Positions 1 through 6,554 are shown, counted from the first letter of the stretch. The stretch: DNA of 12,342 nt from an uncultured Lachnospiraceae bacterium (GCA_910588885.1 CAJUSQ010000090.1:1-12342), one strand, 5' to 3'. The notes: generated by a model not told the origin, from the sequence alone. Translations and numbers: made by a program.

Positions 1-51
1 GCCAAAGCATAAAATCCTTTTGACAGTGTGTTTTCCTAATAAAACGCAATC

Positions 52-732
52 TTAAGCCATAGTTTTCCACATGCGTGCGATTTCCCAGGCCCGGTCCAGT
101 ACCGCTCCTTTCGGAACAACTTCGCTTGCCATGCCCCAGTCCAGCATCTGCTGAGCCGTATACTGGCGTGTAGTCATCATGTAATAATTGCCCCGTTTGG
201 TGCCCATATAATGCTGGCACAATAGTCCCATGGCGTCTCCGGGAACCAGGCCGCCCTGGGCATGGGGTACTTCCATAACCGTATCCTCCGATACAATTGT
301 AACATCGCTTAAGAATGCGGAATCCCAGTGGAAGCCGGGGCCGGGAACTGCGCCGATGGTGGGGACATCCAGGTCGAATACCATATTTTTAATCAGGTTA
401 GTATCGTCAAAATACTGGTGCTGGAAACGCTGGGTGGGCAGTTGGGAATAGGTTTCCCAGCCGTTGGGGTCGGATTCAATCATCCAGTTGTCTCCCAGAT
501 GAGTGAAGATGATGATTTCATTTTTGAAATCCAGGGAAAGTACCCTTACCAGCTGGCTGATGGCGCGGTGGGACATGCCGCTGTGGTGCATGGGACCGTC
601 ATTGGTTTTCCAGGTTACCTGAAGGATACCGTCTTCCCGGTATAAATCTGCAAAATCTTTGAACCATTCTTTGTACTCGTCCAGTTCCGGTAATTTGGCA
701 TAGCCAGCCAGGGGTTTGTTGTTTTCAGACAT
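52..732 (-). CDS. Crotonase-fold beta-diketone hydrolase (6-oxocamphor hydrolase-like)
   Basis: A 226-residue enoyl-CoA hydratase/isomerase-superfamily protein, probably cytoplasmic. Aligned by eye to Rhodococcus 6-oxocamphor hydrolase (a retro-Claisen enzyme that hydrolyses the C-C bond of a cyclic 1,3-diketone), it keeps His55, His135, His157 and Asp166 at the places of His45, His122, His145 and Asp154. The surrounding motifs PHAQGGLVPGD (156-166) and MGTKRGNYY (176-184) also match. Trp40 of the camphor enzyme is His50 here. The protein ends about 40 residues early, after AWEIARMWKTMA, so the C-terminal helices that carry the family's Glu244 and help trimerisation are missing. The start ATG has a GGAGGTAA ribosome site at 744-737. 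The gene is divergent from the LysR gene, which suggests that regulator controls it. Family is fairly sure and the diketone substrate class is likely; the exact substrate is unknown. An ordinary CoA-dependent hydratase is less likely, given the His/Asp set. Confidence 0.8.
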   Translation of the reverse strand: MSENNKPLAGYAKLPELDEYKEWFKDFADLYREDGILQVTWKTNDGPMHHSGMSHRAISQLVRVLSLDFKNEIIIFTHLGDNWMIESDPNGWETYSQLPTQRFQHQYFDDTNLIKNMVFDLDVPTIGAVPGPGFHWDSAFLSDVTIVSEDTVMEVPHAQGGLVPGDAMGLLCQHYMGTKRGNYYMMTTRQYTAQQMLDWGMASEVVPKGAVLDRAWEIARMWKTMA

Positions 733-801
733 TATTTTACCTCCGTTTTTTTGTACTTTTTTTGTTTTTGGTAAGTTTGTTTGGTTGCTTTTGTTGTGTT
801 T

Positions 802-830
802 ATTATAGACGGCTTCCCGGCAAAAGTGAA
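802..830 (-). promoter_or_regulatory. Promoter of the diketone hydrolase gene
   Basis: On the minus strand a perfect TATAAT (807-802) lies 17 bases downstream of TTCACT (830-825, 4 of 6 matches to TTGACA). The start site would be near 795, giving a leader of about 60 bases. The sequence TCTGAATATTTCAC around the -35 loosely resembles the TCAGAATTTCCA stretch at the SDR promoter. Confidence 0.55.
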
Positions 831-904
831 ATATTCAGAACTCATGAATCTCTTTGATATTTATTCCAATTAAATATAGACATTGGTTATGCGGATTTTG
901 CGTT

Positions 905-932
905 TTGTTATGTCGGAAAGATATGTTATAGT
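905..932 (+). promoter_or_regulatory. Probable promoter of the LysR-type regulator gene
   Basis: TTGTTA (905-910) and TATAGT (927-932) are 16 bases apart upstream of the regulator gene. The last bases of the -10 box run directly into the 13-bp inverted repeat at 931-957, so a protein bound there would sit over the transcription start. Confidence 0.4.
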
Positions 933-957
933 AAATGATAAATTATTTATCATTTAC
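931..957. promoter_or_regulatory. Perfect 13-bp inverted repeat, candidate operator
   Basis: GTAAATGATAAAT (931-943), one central T (944), and its exact reverse complement (945-957) form a 27-base palindrome with no mismatches. It lies in the divergent hydrolase/LysR intergenic region, at the predicted transcription start of the regulator gene, 40 bases before its ATG. It is most likely an operator for autorepression, or for another dimeric regulator such as the GntR protein at 8525. Being AT-rich and lacking a following T-tract, it is unlikely to be a terminator. Confidence 0.6.
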
Positions 958-997
958 CCTTTCGGGGAGCGGGAAAAAGTGCAAGGGGGGTTCGGAT

Positions 998-1894
998 ATG
1001 GAGTTACGTCAGTTACGGTATTTTACGGCAGTGGCCGAAACGCTGAATTTCAGCAGGGCATCGGAGATTTTATATGTTTCCCAGTCTGCTTTGAGTAAGC
1101 AGATTGCGGAGTTGGAGCAGGAATTGGGGGTGCTGCTGTTTCAGCGGGATAAGCGGACGGTGGAGCTGTCCCCGGCGGGACGGCTGCTGTTAGGGGAGGC
1201 AAAAGGGATTTTACTGCGGAGTGAAAAACTGCTGCCTCTGCTGCAGCAGAAAGGGCAGCAGGCATTTCAGGAGCGGAATATTTTTATCGGGATTGAGAAC
1301 CGGGCGGAAGAATCCCCCCAGCTTCACGGTATTCTGACTGAGGTCCTTTACCGGGAACGACAGCGGCTTCCCGGGCTTTCGGCGGTATTCCGCAATCGGG
1401 ACTTTTCGGAATTGAAGAAGGGACTGCAGGAGGACGAACTGGATTTGGGGATATTTTTCAGCCAGGAACCGGAGGCGGCAGCCGGTTTTGATTCCTGCGT
1501 ACTCTATAAGGATGAAATGGTTTTGGTTTACCGGGGGCAGGAGGAATACGAAGAAACGGAAGAAGGGCTTCGCAGGCTGTTAGCGGAGCGTGGGGTGCTT
1601 CTGATTGAAAAAGAATTCCGGGGGATGTCTCAGATTATGGGAATTTTGGATGCAATAGGAAGCGCGCCGAAGATCCGATTTTGTGAAAACGGAAGGGAAA
1701 TGGAATTGATGGTAGAGAGCGGGGAAAGCAGCGCGGTAATTCCAAAGTCCATGGTTTTGGAATTCCATAATAAGAAGCTCCACATACGGCGGTTCAAAAA
1801 ACCGGAAGCCAGGCTGTATCTGGTGGCCCTCTGGAAAAAGGGCAGCAGGCTGGCCGAAAAGCTGGCTAGGGAAGCGGCCAAGGAGCTGGGCTGA
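998..1894 (+). CDS. LysR-family transcriptional regulator
   Basis: A 298-residue LysR-type regulator. The N-terminal winged helix-turn-helix is classic: MELRQLRYF at 1-9, the helix-turn-helix with NFSRASEILYVSQSALSKQI around 17-36, then LFQRDKRTVELSPAG (48-61). Residues from about 95 on form the effector-binding domain. The sequence opens further upstream, but this ATG has AAGGGGGG at 984-990 with seven bases of spacing and begins exactly where LysR proteins usually begin. It sits between the divergent hydrolase and the SDR-BKACE operon, the usual position for a local activator responding to a pathway intermediate. It probably controls both flanking units. The effector cannot be read from the sequence. 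Confidence 0.9.
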   Translation: MELRQLRYFTAVAETLNFSRASEILYVSQSALSKQIAELEQELGVLLFQRDKRTVELSPAGRLLLGEAKGILLRSEKLLPLLQQKGQQAFQERNIFIGIENRAEESPQLHGILTEVLYRERQRLPGLSAVFRNRDFSELKKGLQEDELDLGIFFSQEPEAAAGFDSCVLYKDEMVLVYRGQEEYEETEEGLRRLLAERGVLLIEKEFRGMSQIMGILDAIGSAPKIRFCENGREMELMVESGESSAVIPKSMVLEFHNKKLHIRRFKKPEARLYLVALWKKGSRLAEKLAREAAKELG

Positions 1895-1960
1895 AAATCC
1901 GGCAAAAATGCGTGGGATGATACCGGTTATACCTTTTTCACATAACAAGACAAATTTTCA

Positions 1961-1993
1961 GAATTTCCAATTAAAAAAGCAGGATGCTATACT
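1961..1993 (+). promoter_or_regulatory. Promoter of the SDR-BKACE operon, with motif shared with the MFS promoter
   Basis: An extended -10, TGCTATACT (1985-1993), has a weak -35, TTTCCA (1964-1969), 18 bases upstream. The -35 lies inside GAATTTCCA (1961-1969). The same GAATTTCCA, followed at the same 24-base start-to-start distance by TGCTATGAT, occurs before the MFS gene (6345-6377). The 11-mer TTCCAATTAAA at 1965-1975 also occurs in the hydrolase/LysR intergenic region (about 865-875). A weak -35 overlapped by a repeated motif suggests activator-dependent transcription. Confidence 0.55.
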
Positions 1994-2044
1994 CAAATCA
2001 GTAAAAAAAGCAACACAAACAAATTAAGAAAAGGAGAGAGGAAT

Positions 2045-2815
2045 ATGAGTAATTTATTCTGCTTAGACGGAAAAAATGCAATGGTAATCGGAGGAGCCGG
2101 CGGAATCGGCCAGGCAATCGCCCAGGGGCTGGCAGAAGCCGGAGCAAAGGTGGCAATCTCATCCCGAAGGGAAGAGTCCTTACAGCGGGCCGTAGGGGAA
2201 ATCAAGGAAGCCTGCGGCGCCGAGGTAAAATACTATATCTGTGACGCCACCGATGAAGGGGCAGTGGAAGCCCTTGCCGAGAAATCCTTTGCGGATTTCG
2301 GAAAGATTGATATTCTGGTATGCTCCCAGGGCTTCAACAAGAAATTTGATGCAGTGGATTTTCCCATGGACGTATGGGACGACATGTTCCAGGTAAATGT
2401 AAAGGGCGTTATGCTCTGCAATAAGCATTTCGGAAAACGTATGAAAGCAAACGGCTACGGTAAAATCATTGATATTACGTCGGTACGCGGCTGCATTGCA
2501 ACCTTCCCCATGAAAGGCAATGCGGGCTATTGTGCCACCAAGGGGGCTTTGGATATGATTATCCGGCAGTGTGCGGCGGAATTCGGGCCGGAAGTAACCG
2601 TAAACGGCATTGGGCCTACGGTAACCATGACTCCTATGATGGAAAGCATTGTTCCGGAAGCTGCGAAAGCCGGAATTGCTGCAAGTGTACCCCTTCAGAG
2701 AATGCAGGTGCCAAAGGACTGCGCAGGTCCGGCCGTGTTCCTTGCTTCGGAAGCGTCCTGCTTTGTGACCGGACAGGTGCTTTATGTAGATGGCGGCCTT
2801 ACGGCAATCGGATAA
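2045..2815 (+). CDS. Short-chain dehydrogenase/reductase (SDR)
   Basis: A 256-residue classical SDR, the usual length. The Rossmann motif GGAGGIG is at 16-22. SSRR at 39-42, after the second strand, suggests NADP(H). The catalytic set is Asn118, Ser146, Tyr162 and Lys166 (YCATK 162-166 region), and the C-terminal VTGQVLYVDGG closes the fold. The usual NNAG motif is replaced by CSQG (93-96). It starts at an ATG with AGGAGAG at 2032-2038. It is followed after 12 bases by the BKACE gene, so the two are cotranscribed. Inferred role: oxidation of a 3-hydroxy acid to the beta-keto acid that BKACE uses, or reduction of a ring ketone as phloroglucinol reductase (also an SDR) does. Gluconate 5-dehydrogenase-like and 3-oxoacyl reductase activities cannot be excluded. 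Confidence 0.85.
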   Translation: MSNLFCLDGKNAMVIGGAGGIGQAIAQGLAEAGAKVAISSRREESLQRAVGEIKEACGAEVKYYICDATDEGAVEALAEKSFADFGKIDILVCSQGFNKKFDAVDFPMDVWDDMFQVNVKGVMLCNKHFGKRMKANGYGKIIDITSVRGCIATFPMKGNAGYCATKGALDMIIRQCAAEFGPEVTVNGIGPTVTMTPMMESIVPEAAKAGIAASVPLQRMQVPKDCAGPAVFLASEASCFVTGQVLYVDGGLTAIG

Positions 2816-2827
2816 GGAGGCAGCGGC

Positions 2828-3673
2828 ATGGGATTGGAAAATAAGACGATTATTACAGCAGCTCTGACCGGGGCCATGACTCCTAAGGAGCTGAACGAAA
2901 ATATTCCCCTTACTCCGGAAGAAATTGCCGCATGCGCTTATCGCTGCTGGAAGCTGGGAGCCGCTATGGTTCATATCCATGTGCGGGACGATCAGGGAAT
3001 CGGAGAGATGAACAAGGAAAAATTTGCGGAAGTGATCCGTCTGCTCCGGGCATATGAAGATTGTGATGTAATTATCAATGTTACGACTGCCGGGGAGAAG
3101 AATGCATCCCCGGAAAAACGGATGGCCCATGTGAAGGAATTGGACGGAATTGAGATGGCTTCCTACGACGCAGGTTCCTTTAACTGGATGCCGGCCGGAA
3201 TCCACGACAACAGCCCCCAGTTTTTGGAAGAGCTGGGTATGGTTCTGACTGCCAGGGGCATTAAGCCGGAATATGAAATTTTCGATACCGGAATGATGGG
3301 AATTGTGGATTACTATGTAAAAAAAGCGGTGTTGAAGACTCCGGGCCAGTATTGCTTCGTACTGGGAGTAAAAGGCGGTATGGATGCCACCGTGGAGAAT
3401 TTGGCGTTTTTAAAAAATATGCTTCCTTCCGGCAGCACCTGGAGCGCTTTTGGCATCGGAAAAGACCATCTTCCGATTCTGTATGCAACGCTGGCAATGG
3501 GTGGGCATATCCGCGTAGGGCTGGAGGACAATGTATATTACAGCAAGGGTGTAAAAGCTTCCAATGAATCCCTGGTGGAACGGGCGGTCCGGATCGTGAA
3601 GGAATTCGGAAGGGAACCGGCGGCCCCCAGGGAGGCGCGGCAAATCCTTGGCCTTAAGCCGCTTTCCCGTTAG
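2828..3673 (+). CDS. Beta-keto acid cleavage enzyme (BKACE, DUF849)
   Basis: A 281-residue TIM-barrel protein of the BKACE family. These enzymes react a beta-keto acid with acetyl-CoA to give acetoacetate and a new acyl-CoA. The zinc ligands His49 and His51 (VHIHVRD 48-54) and Glu233 are present, as are Arg229 and Asp234 in HIRVGLEDN (227-235). Each matches 3-keto-5-aminohexanoate cleavage enzyme (Kce) residues with a constant offset of three. Glu14 of Kce, which binds the amino group of its substrate, is Met17 here (LTGAMT), so a lysine-pathway or other cationic substrate is unlikely. AAGGAGG overlaps the SDR stop codon, giving tight coupling. In this locus a keto or diketo acid is the expected substrate; triacetate (3,5-dioxohexanoate) is one candidate. 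Family certain, substrate inferred. Confidence 0.9.
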   Translation: MGLENKTIITAALTGAMTPKELNENIPLTPEEIAACAYRCWKLGAAMVHIHVRDDQGIGEMNKEKFAEVIRLLRAYEDCDVIINVTTAGEKNASPEKRMAHVKELDGIEMASYDAGSFNWMPAGIHDNSPQFLEELGMVLTARGIKPEYEIFDTGMMGIVDYYVKKAVLKTPGQYCFVLGVKGGMDATVENLAFLKNMLPSGSTWSAFGIGKDHLPILYATLAMGGHIRVGLEDNVYYSKGVKASNESLVERAVRIVKEFGREPAAPREARQILGLKPLSR

Positions 3674-3724
3674 ATGATACAAAAAATCCCCGGTTTAAGC
3701 CGTTGGAACGTTAGGAGGTATCGA

Positions 3725-4016
3725 ATGAGTTGGAAGGAAATTTCTGGGCGGGGACGGGAAGATCGAAGAGCAGTTGGTAAAACTTCCTCCGGAGGGACCT
3801 TACCTTGGCCAAATGGATGGCTTTGCAGAGCTGCCTCGGAACGAAGAAATGCTGGCACCCCTTCCGGAAAGAGTCTGCTCTTTCGGAAAAGTGGATTTGA
3901 ACTATACCCGGGAACAGGCAAAAGCCGAAGCAGACCGCTGTTTGAAATGCCCCTTAAGGACACAGATACAGGAAACGAAGCTTTGGACGGCTTACGGAAA
4001 CGAGAAAGGGGAGTGA
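3725..4016 (+). pseudogene. Frameshifted C-terminal fragment of a GltD-like FAD/NAD(P) oxidoreductase
   Basis: From 3729 to the TGA at 4014-4016 one frame encodes about 95 residues. They match the extreme C-terminus of GltD-like pyridine nucleotide-disulfide oxidoreductases: KFLGGDGKIEEQL, then YLGQMDGFAELPR, then EADRCLKCPLR. The first ~300 residues with the FAD and NAD(P) domains are absent, since the BKACE gene ends only 55 bases upstream. A strong AGGAGG (3713-3718) and ATG (3725) stand in front, but that ATG is in a different frame and the coding frame meets TGA at 3726. One extra or missing base near the start would join them. The only in-frame starts are a TTG at 3774 and an ATG at 3813, both with poor ribosome sites. 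It is probably a decaying remnant; a +1 frameshift product or a short accessory peptide is possible. Its stop lies in the ribosome site of the next gene. Confidence 0.6.
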
Positions 4017-4021
4017 ATTTT

Positions 4022-4663
4022 ATGATAAAAATATGCCAACAAGAGGGAAAAGTACTGACCGGACTGAAAGAGATGAAAAACAAACCGGATCATACATGTC
4101 CGGTTCAGCAGGCATGTGCACTGGCGCAGGAAGCCCGCCGGGCTTCCTGCGGAAAGGATACTATGTGCCGGGACGGCTTGGCGCAGCTGCACCTTCTCTG
4201 TGAGTCGGTGTCTTTTGGCAGCGCAGTTCCCGGCGACCTGGAGCTGCTGAAGGAATGCTGTGAAGTAATCGTTCTGGCAGGAGGCTGTGAAATGGCCGTA
4301 TCCTGTGCCGAAGCAATTCTGGAGTCTCTGCAGCTGTATGCAGAGGAGTGGGCGGAACATGCGGGAGGACGGAAACGCTGCCGGGCGCTGGACTGCGATG
4401 CCTTCTGCCACGTATATATTGATCCGGTTCTCTGTACGGGCTGCGGGACCTGTATTGCGAAAGCGCCCGAAGGGGCCGTCGAAGGAGGCGAGGGCCTGAT
4501 TTCCGTGATCCGGCTGGAAGAGGGCTTGAAAGGGGAAGCGTTTTTATCCCTGTGCGCCAAAGGAGCCATCAAAAAATACAGCGGGAACGTCATCCCGCCC
4601 CATCCTGCAGACCCGGTTCCCGTAGGCAGCTTCGGCGCCGGAAGAAGGCGGAGACGGGGATAG
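4022..4663 (+). CDS. NuoF C-terminal-like iron-sulfur protein with altered cluster ligands
   Basis: A 213-residue protein resembling the C-terminal part of NADH dehydrogenase NuoF/HydB-type subunits plus a ferredoxin domain, without the NADH/FMN domain. Residues 43-125 follow the NuoF 4Fe-4S module: ASCGKDTMCRDG (41-52), acidic helices, then Cys89 and RCRALDC (119-125). The expected C-x2-C-x2-C motif is C43-x2-D46-x2-C49, with Asp in the middle as in Pyrococcus furiosus ferredoxin. The ferredoxin part keeps Cys138, Cys141, Cys144 and Cys178, exactly the four ligands of one cluster; all four ligands of the second are gone (Ala148 replaces its Cys). The start has AAAGGGGAG at 4005-4013. The frame is open further upstream, but that part is not protein-like. 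Probably an electron carrier for the adjacent flavoprotein. The C-terminal tail is Arg-rich (GRRRRRG). Confidence 0.75.
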   Translation: MIKICQQEGKVLTGLKEMKNKPDHTCPVQQACALAQEARRASCGKDTMCRDGLAQLHLLCESVSFGSAVPGDLELLKECCEVIVLAGGCEMAVSCAEAILESLQLYAEEWAEHAGGRKRCRALDCDAFCHVYIDPVLCTGCGTCIAKAPEGAVEGGEGLISVIRLEEGLKGEAFLSLCAKGAIKKYSGNVIPPHPADPVPVGSFGAGRRRRRG

Positions 4664-4682
4664 CTTTTTTACCGAAAAAAGC
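4663..4682. other. 8-bp hairpin at the end of the Fe-S protein gene
   Basis: GCTTTTTT (4663-4670) and AAAAAAGC (4675-4682) form a perfect stem with a 4-base loop beginning at the last base of the gene. It is A/T-rich and no T-tract follows on the plus strand, so termination is doubtful. It may stabilise the 3' end or reduce readthrough into the flavoprotein gene. Confidence 0.35.
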
Positions 4683-4683
4683 A

Positions 4684-4711
4684 CGGACAAAAATCAGTGT
4701 CTGAATATAAA
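4684..4711 (+). promoter_or_regulatory. Possible promoter of the flavoprotein gene
   Basis: CGGACA (4684-4689) and TATAAA (4706-4711) are 16 bases apart in the 85-base gap before the flavoprotein gene. The region downstream is so AT-rich that several other -10 placements are possible, and readthrough from the upstream genes is equally likely. Confidence 0.25.
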
Positions 4712-4748
4712 ATGAAATAATATATAAATATAAAAAAGGAGAAAAAAT

Positions 4749-6302
4749 ATGAGAGAAATGGAAGCGGATATTGTTGTAGTTGCGGCCGGAATGTCAGGAC
4801 TGACTGCCGCCACCCAGGCACAGGAGCTTTTGAATGCCACAGGAGGAGGCTCCGTCGTTGTTTTTGAAAAAGGCGGGACCACTGGAGGAGCGGCCAATAT
4901 GGGTATGGCCCTGTTTGCGGTGGAATCCAGGCTGCAGAAAGAGGAAATGTACGATTGGACCAAGGATGAAGCCTTTCAATTTTTTATGGAATATACCCAT
5001 TGGCGTTCCGACGCCAAGCTGGTGCGCCGCTGGTTCAATCTGTCTGCGGATACCATTGACTGGCTGGAATCCTTCGGGACGGAATTCCTTGGCGTATACA
5101 AATATTTTAAGGGCTCCCACCGCACCCAGCATATGGTGAAGGATCCCAGCTCCAACAAGCCAACGGAACGTTCTGCCACCCATATGATTAAGAAAATGAC
5201 GGATTATGCAAAAGAGCTGGGCGTGGAATTCTTGTTCCACGCGCCGGTTACTGAGATCCTGACCGGGTCAAAAGGCCAGGCCCGGGGTGTGAAGGCGGTA
5301 ACTGCCGACGGGGAAGAAATTGAGTGCCTGTGCAACGCCGTGATTGTTTGCTCCGGCGGGATCGGAAATAACGTGCAGATGATTGAAGAGCATCTGGGTT
5401 TTCGCTGGGGCGTGGATTTGTTTACCTTCCGGATTCCGGGGCTTGACGGCGACGGCATGAATATGGTTTGGAAAATTGGAGGAAAAGTAGCTCCGGTATG
5501 TATGGAAACTACCTACAACACTCCGGGCGTGACGGATATCTTTAAGACGATTTCCGAAACCATGCGCCAGCCTAATCTGATGGTGAATCTGGACGGAAAG
5601 CGTTTTATCAATGAATATATTATGGACAATACCACCTATACCGGGAACGCCCTGCTTCAGCAGAAAAAGCGGTGCGGCTTTACGATTATAGGCTCGGATA
5701 TTATCGATTATTATCGGGAACACGGGCTGGATTACATCACTTATCATCATGGCATCCGTACCCTGGAGAAATGGGATTATGAGGTGGAGCATTATACAAA
5801 AGGAATCGATGTGGAGGCCGCGGGCCTTTCAAGTCTCCATGAAAACCTGGAGGACGTGGAAGAAGCGCAGACTAATTTCTGGGTATGCGACAGCATCGAA
5901 GAGGTTGCCAAGGTAACCGGCATCCATCTTGAGAACCTGAAAAAGACCATTGCGGAATATAACGATATGGCGGGAGGATACGACCACCAGTTCACCAAGC
6001 CGGCCCGCTATCTGAAAGCCATTACCGGAAATAAATTCTATGTAGCAAGACACTTCCCCTCCGGCTACGGTTCCCTGGGCGGAATCCAGGTCAATGAAAA
6101 CATGGAGGTTTTGAACAATGAGTTGGAAAAGATTCCCGGCCTTTATGCCTGCGGCATGGATTCTGCTACGGTATTTGCAGGAAATTACTGTTTTTATAAT
6201 CCGGGATCAACCATGTCCTATGCCGTCAATTCCGGAAGGATTGCGGCTATGGAGTCCGTGAAATATATGGATTCCGACGACTTTGTGGATCCGGAAGACT
6301 GA
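4749..6302 (+). CDS. FAD-dependent oxidoreductase of the fumarate reductase/3-ketosteroid dehydrogenase fold
   Basis: A 517-residue flavoprotein with the FAD_binding_2 fold. The N-terminal dinucleotide motif is VVVAAGMSGL (9-18), where the usual first Gly is Ala12. GLDGDGMN (231-238), GKRFINE (283-289), YGSLGGIQVN (440-449) and PGLYACGMD (463-471) are conserved landmarks. There is no signal peptide, cytochrome domain or FMN-binding domain, so it is soluble and cytoplasmic. The catalytic Arg402 of flavocytochrome c3 fumarate reductase is Asp293, and the substrate His residues are not seen, so fumarate is not the substrate. NYCFYNPGSTMSYA (479-492) is closer to the Tyr/Gly-rich loop of ketosteroid dehydrogenases, which holds a ketone. 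Inferred reaction: reduction or formation of a C=C bond next to a carbonyl, probably coupled to the Fe-S protein upstream. The start has AAAAAGGAG before it. Confidence 0.85.
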   Translation: MREMEADIVVVAAGMSGLTAATQAQELLNATGGGSVVVFEKGGTTGGAANMGMALFAVESRLQKEEMYDWTKDEAFQFFMEYTHWRSDAKLVRRWFNLSADTIDWLESFGTEFLGVYKYFKGSHRTQHMVKDPSSNKPTERSATHMIKKMTDYAKELGVEFLFHAPVTEILTGSKGQARGVKAVTADGEEIECLCNAVIVCSGGIGNNVQMIEEHLGFRWGVDLFTFRIPGLDGDGMNMVWKIGGKVAPVCMETTYNTPGVTDIFKTISETMRQPNLMVNLDGKRFINEYIMDNTTYTGNALLQQKKRCGFTIIGSDIIDYYREHGLDYITYHHGIRTLEKWDYEVEHYTKGIDVEAAGLSSLHENLEDVEEAQTNFWVCDSIEEVAKVTGIHLENLKKTIAEYNDMAGGYDHQFTKPARYLKAITGNKFYVARHFPSGYGSLGGIQVNENMEVLNNELEKIPGLYACGMDSATVFAGNYCFYNPGSTMSYAVNSGRIAAMESVKYMDSDDFVDPED

Positions 6303-6554
6303 TAGCTTGATTATACTTTTTCTACATAAGCGTTCCCAAAAAGCGAATTTCCATTTTCCTCTTAAGGTTGCTATGATTTTTACAGCAGGAAAATACGAAG
6401 AGGAAGGGAGGAAAGAATTCGGGCGGCAGTTCCAAAGGTTCCAAAACGGAGCGGCCCTGGTATGTACCGGCGATTGATTGTATGCGGGATTCCTGGGCAC
6501 AAGCCGGATACAAAAAGTTGTTTCAATTGATTTTGGACGTTAGGAGAAGAAGTT
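6303..6554 (+). promoter_or_regulatory. Intergenic leader and promoter of the MFS gene
   Basis: This 252-base gap holds no convincing gene. GAATTTCCA (6345-6353) and the extended -10 TGCTATGAT (6369-6377) reproduce the SDR promoter with the same 24-base start-to-start distance. Both promoters also share AGG-N-TGCTAT. If used, it leaves a leader of roughly 170 bases, which contains a tandem GTTCCAAA (6429-6436, 6438-6445). AGGAGA at 6542-6547 serves the MFS start codon. Confidence 0.5.

Noticed and set aside
935..997. Earlier start of the LysR gene at 935
   Set aside because: The extra 21 residues would be encoded inside the palindrome and ribosome site; 998 has the proper spacing and the standard LysR N-terminus.
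2180..3205. Minus-strand 341-codon open frame across the SDR and BKACE genes
   Set aside because: Both plus-strand genes have full family motifs and ribosome sites; the antisense frame resembles no family and has no start signals.
3674..4021. Upstream extension of the NuoF-like gene as one 329-residue protein starting at 3674 or 3725
   Set aside because: Before 4022 this frame gives Arg/Ser/Gly-rich sequence with no family resemblance, while the alternative frame gives a clear GltD-like C-terminus. A separate ribosome site and ATG exist at 4005-4022.
4663..4682. Rho-independent terminator after the Fe-S protein gene
   Set aside because: The stem is nearly all A-T and no T-tract follows on the plus strand, so it is listed only as a hairpin.
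6378..6554. Riboswitch or small RNA in the long leader of the MFS gene
   Set aside because: I see a short direct repeat but no recognisable aptamer core or terminator/antiterminator pair.
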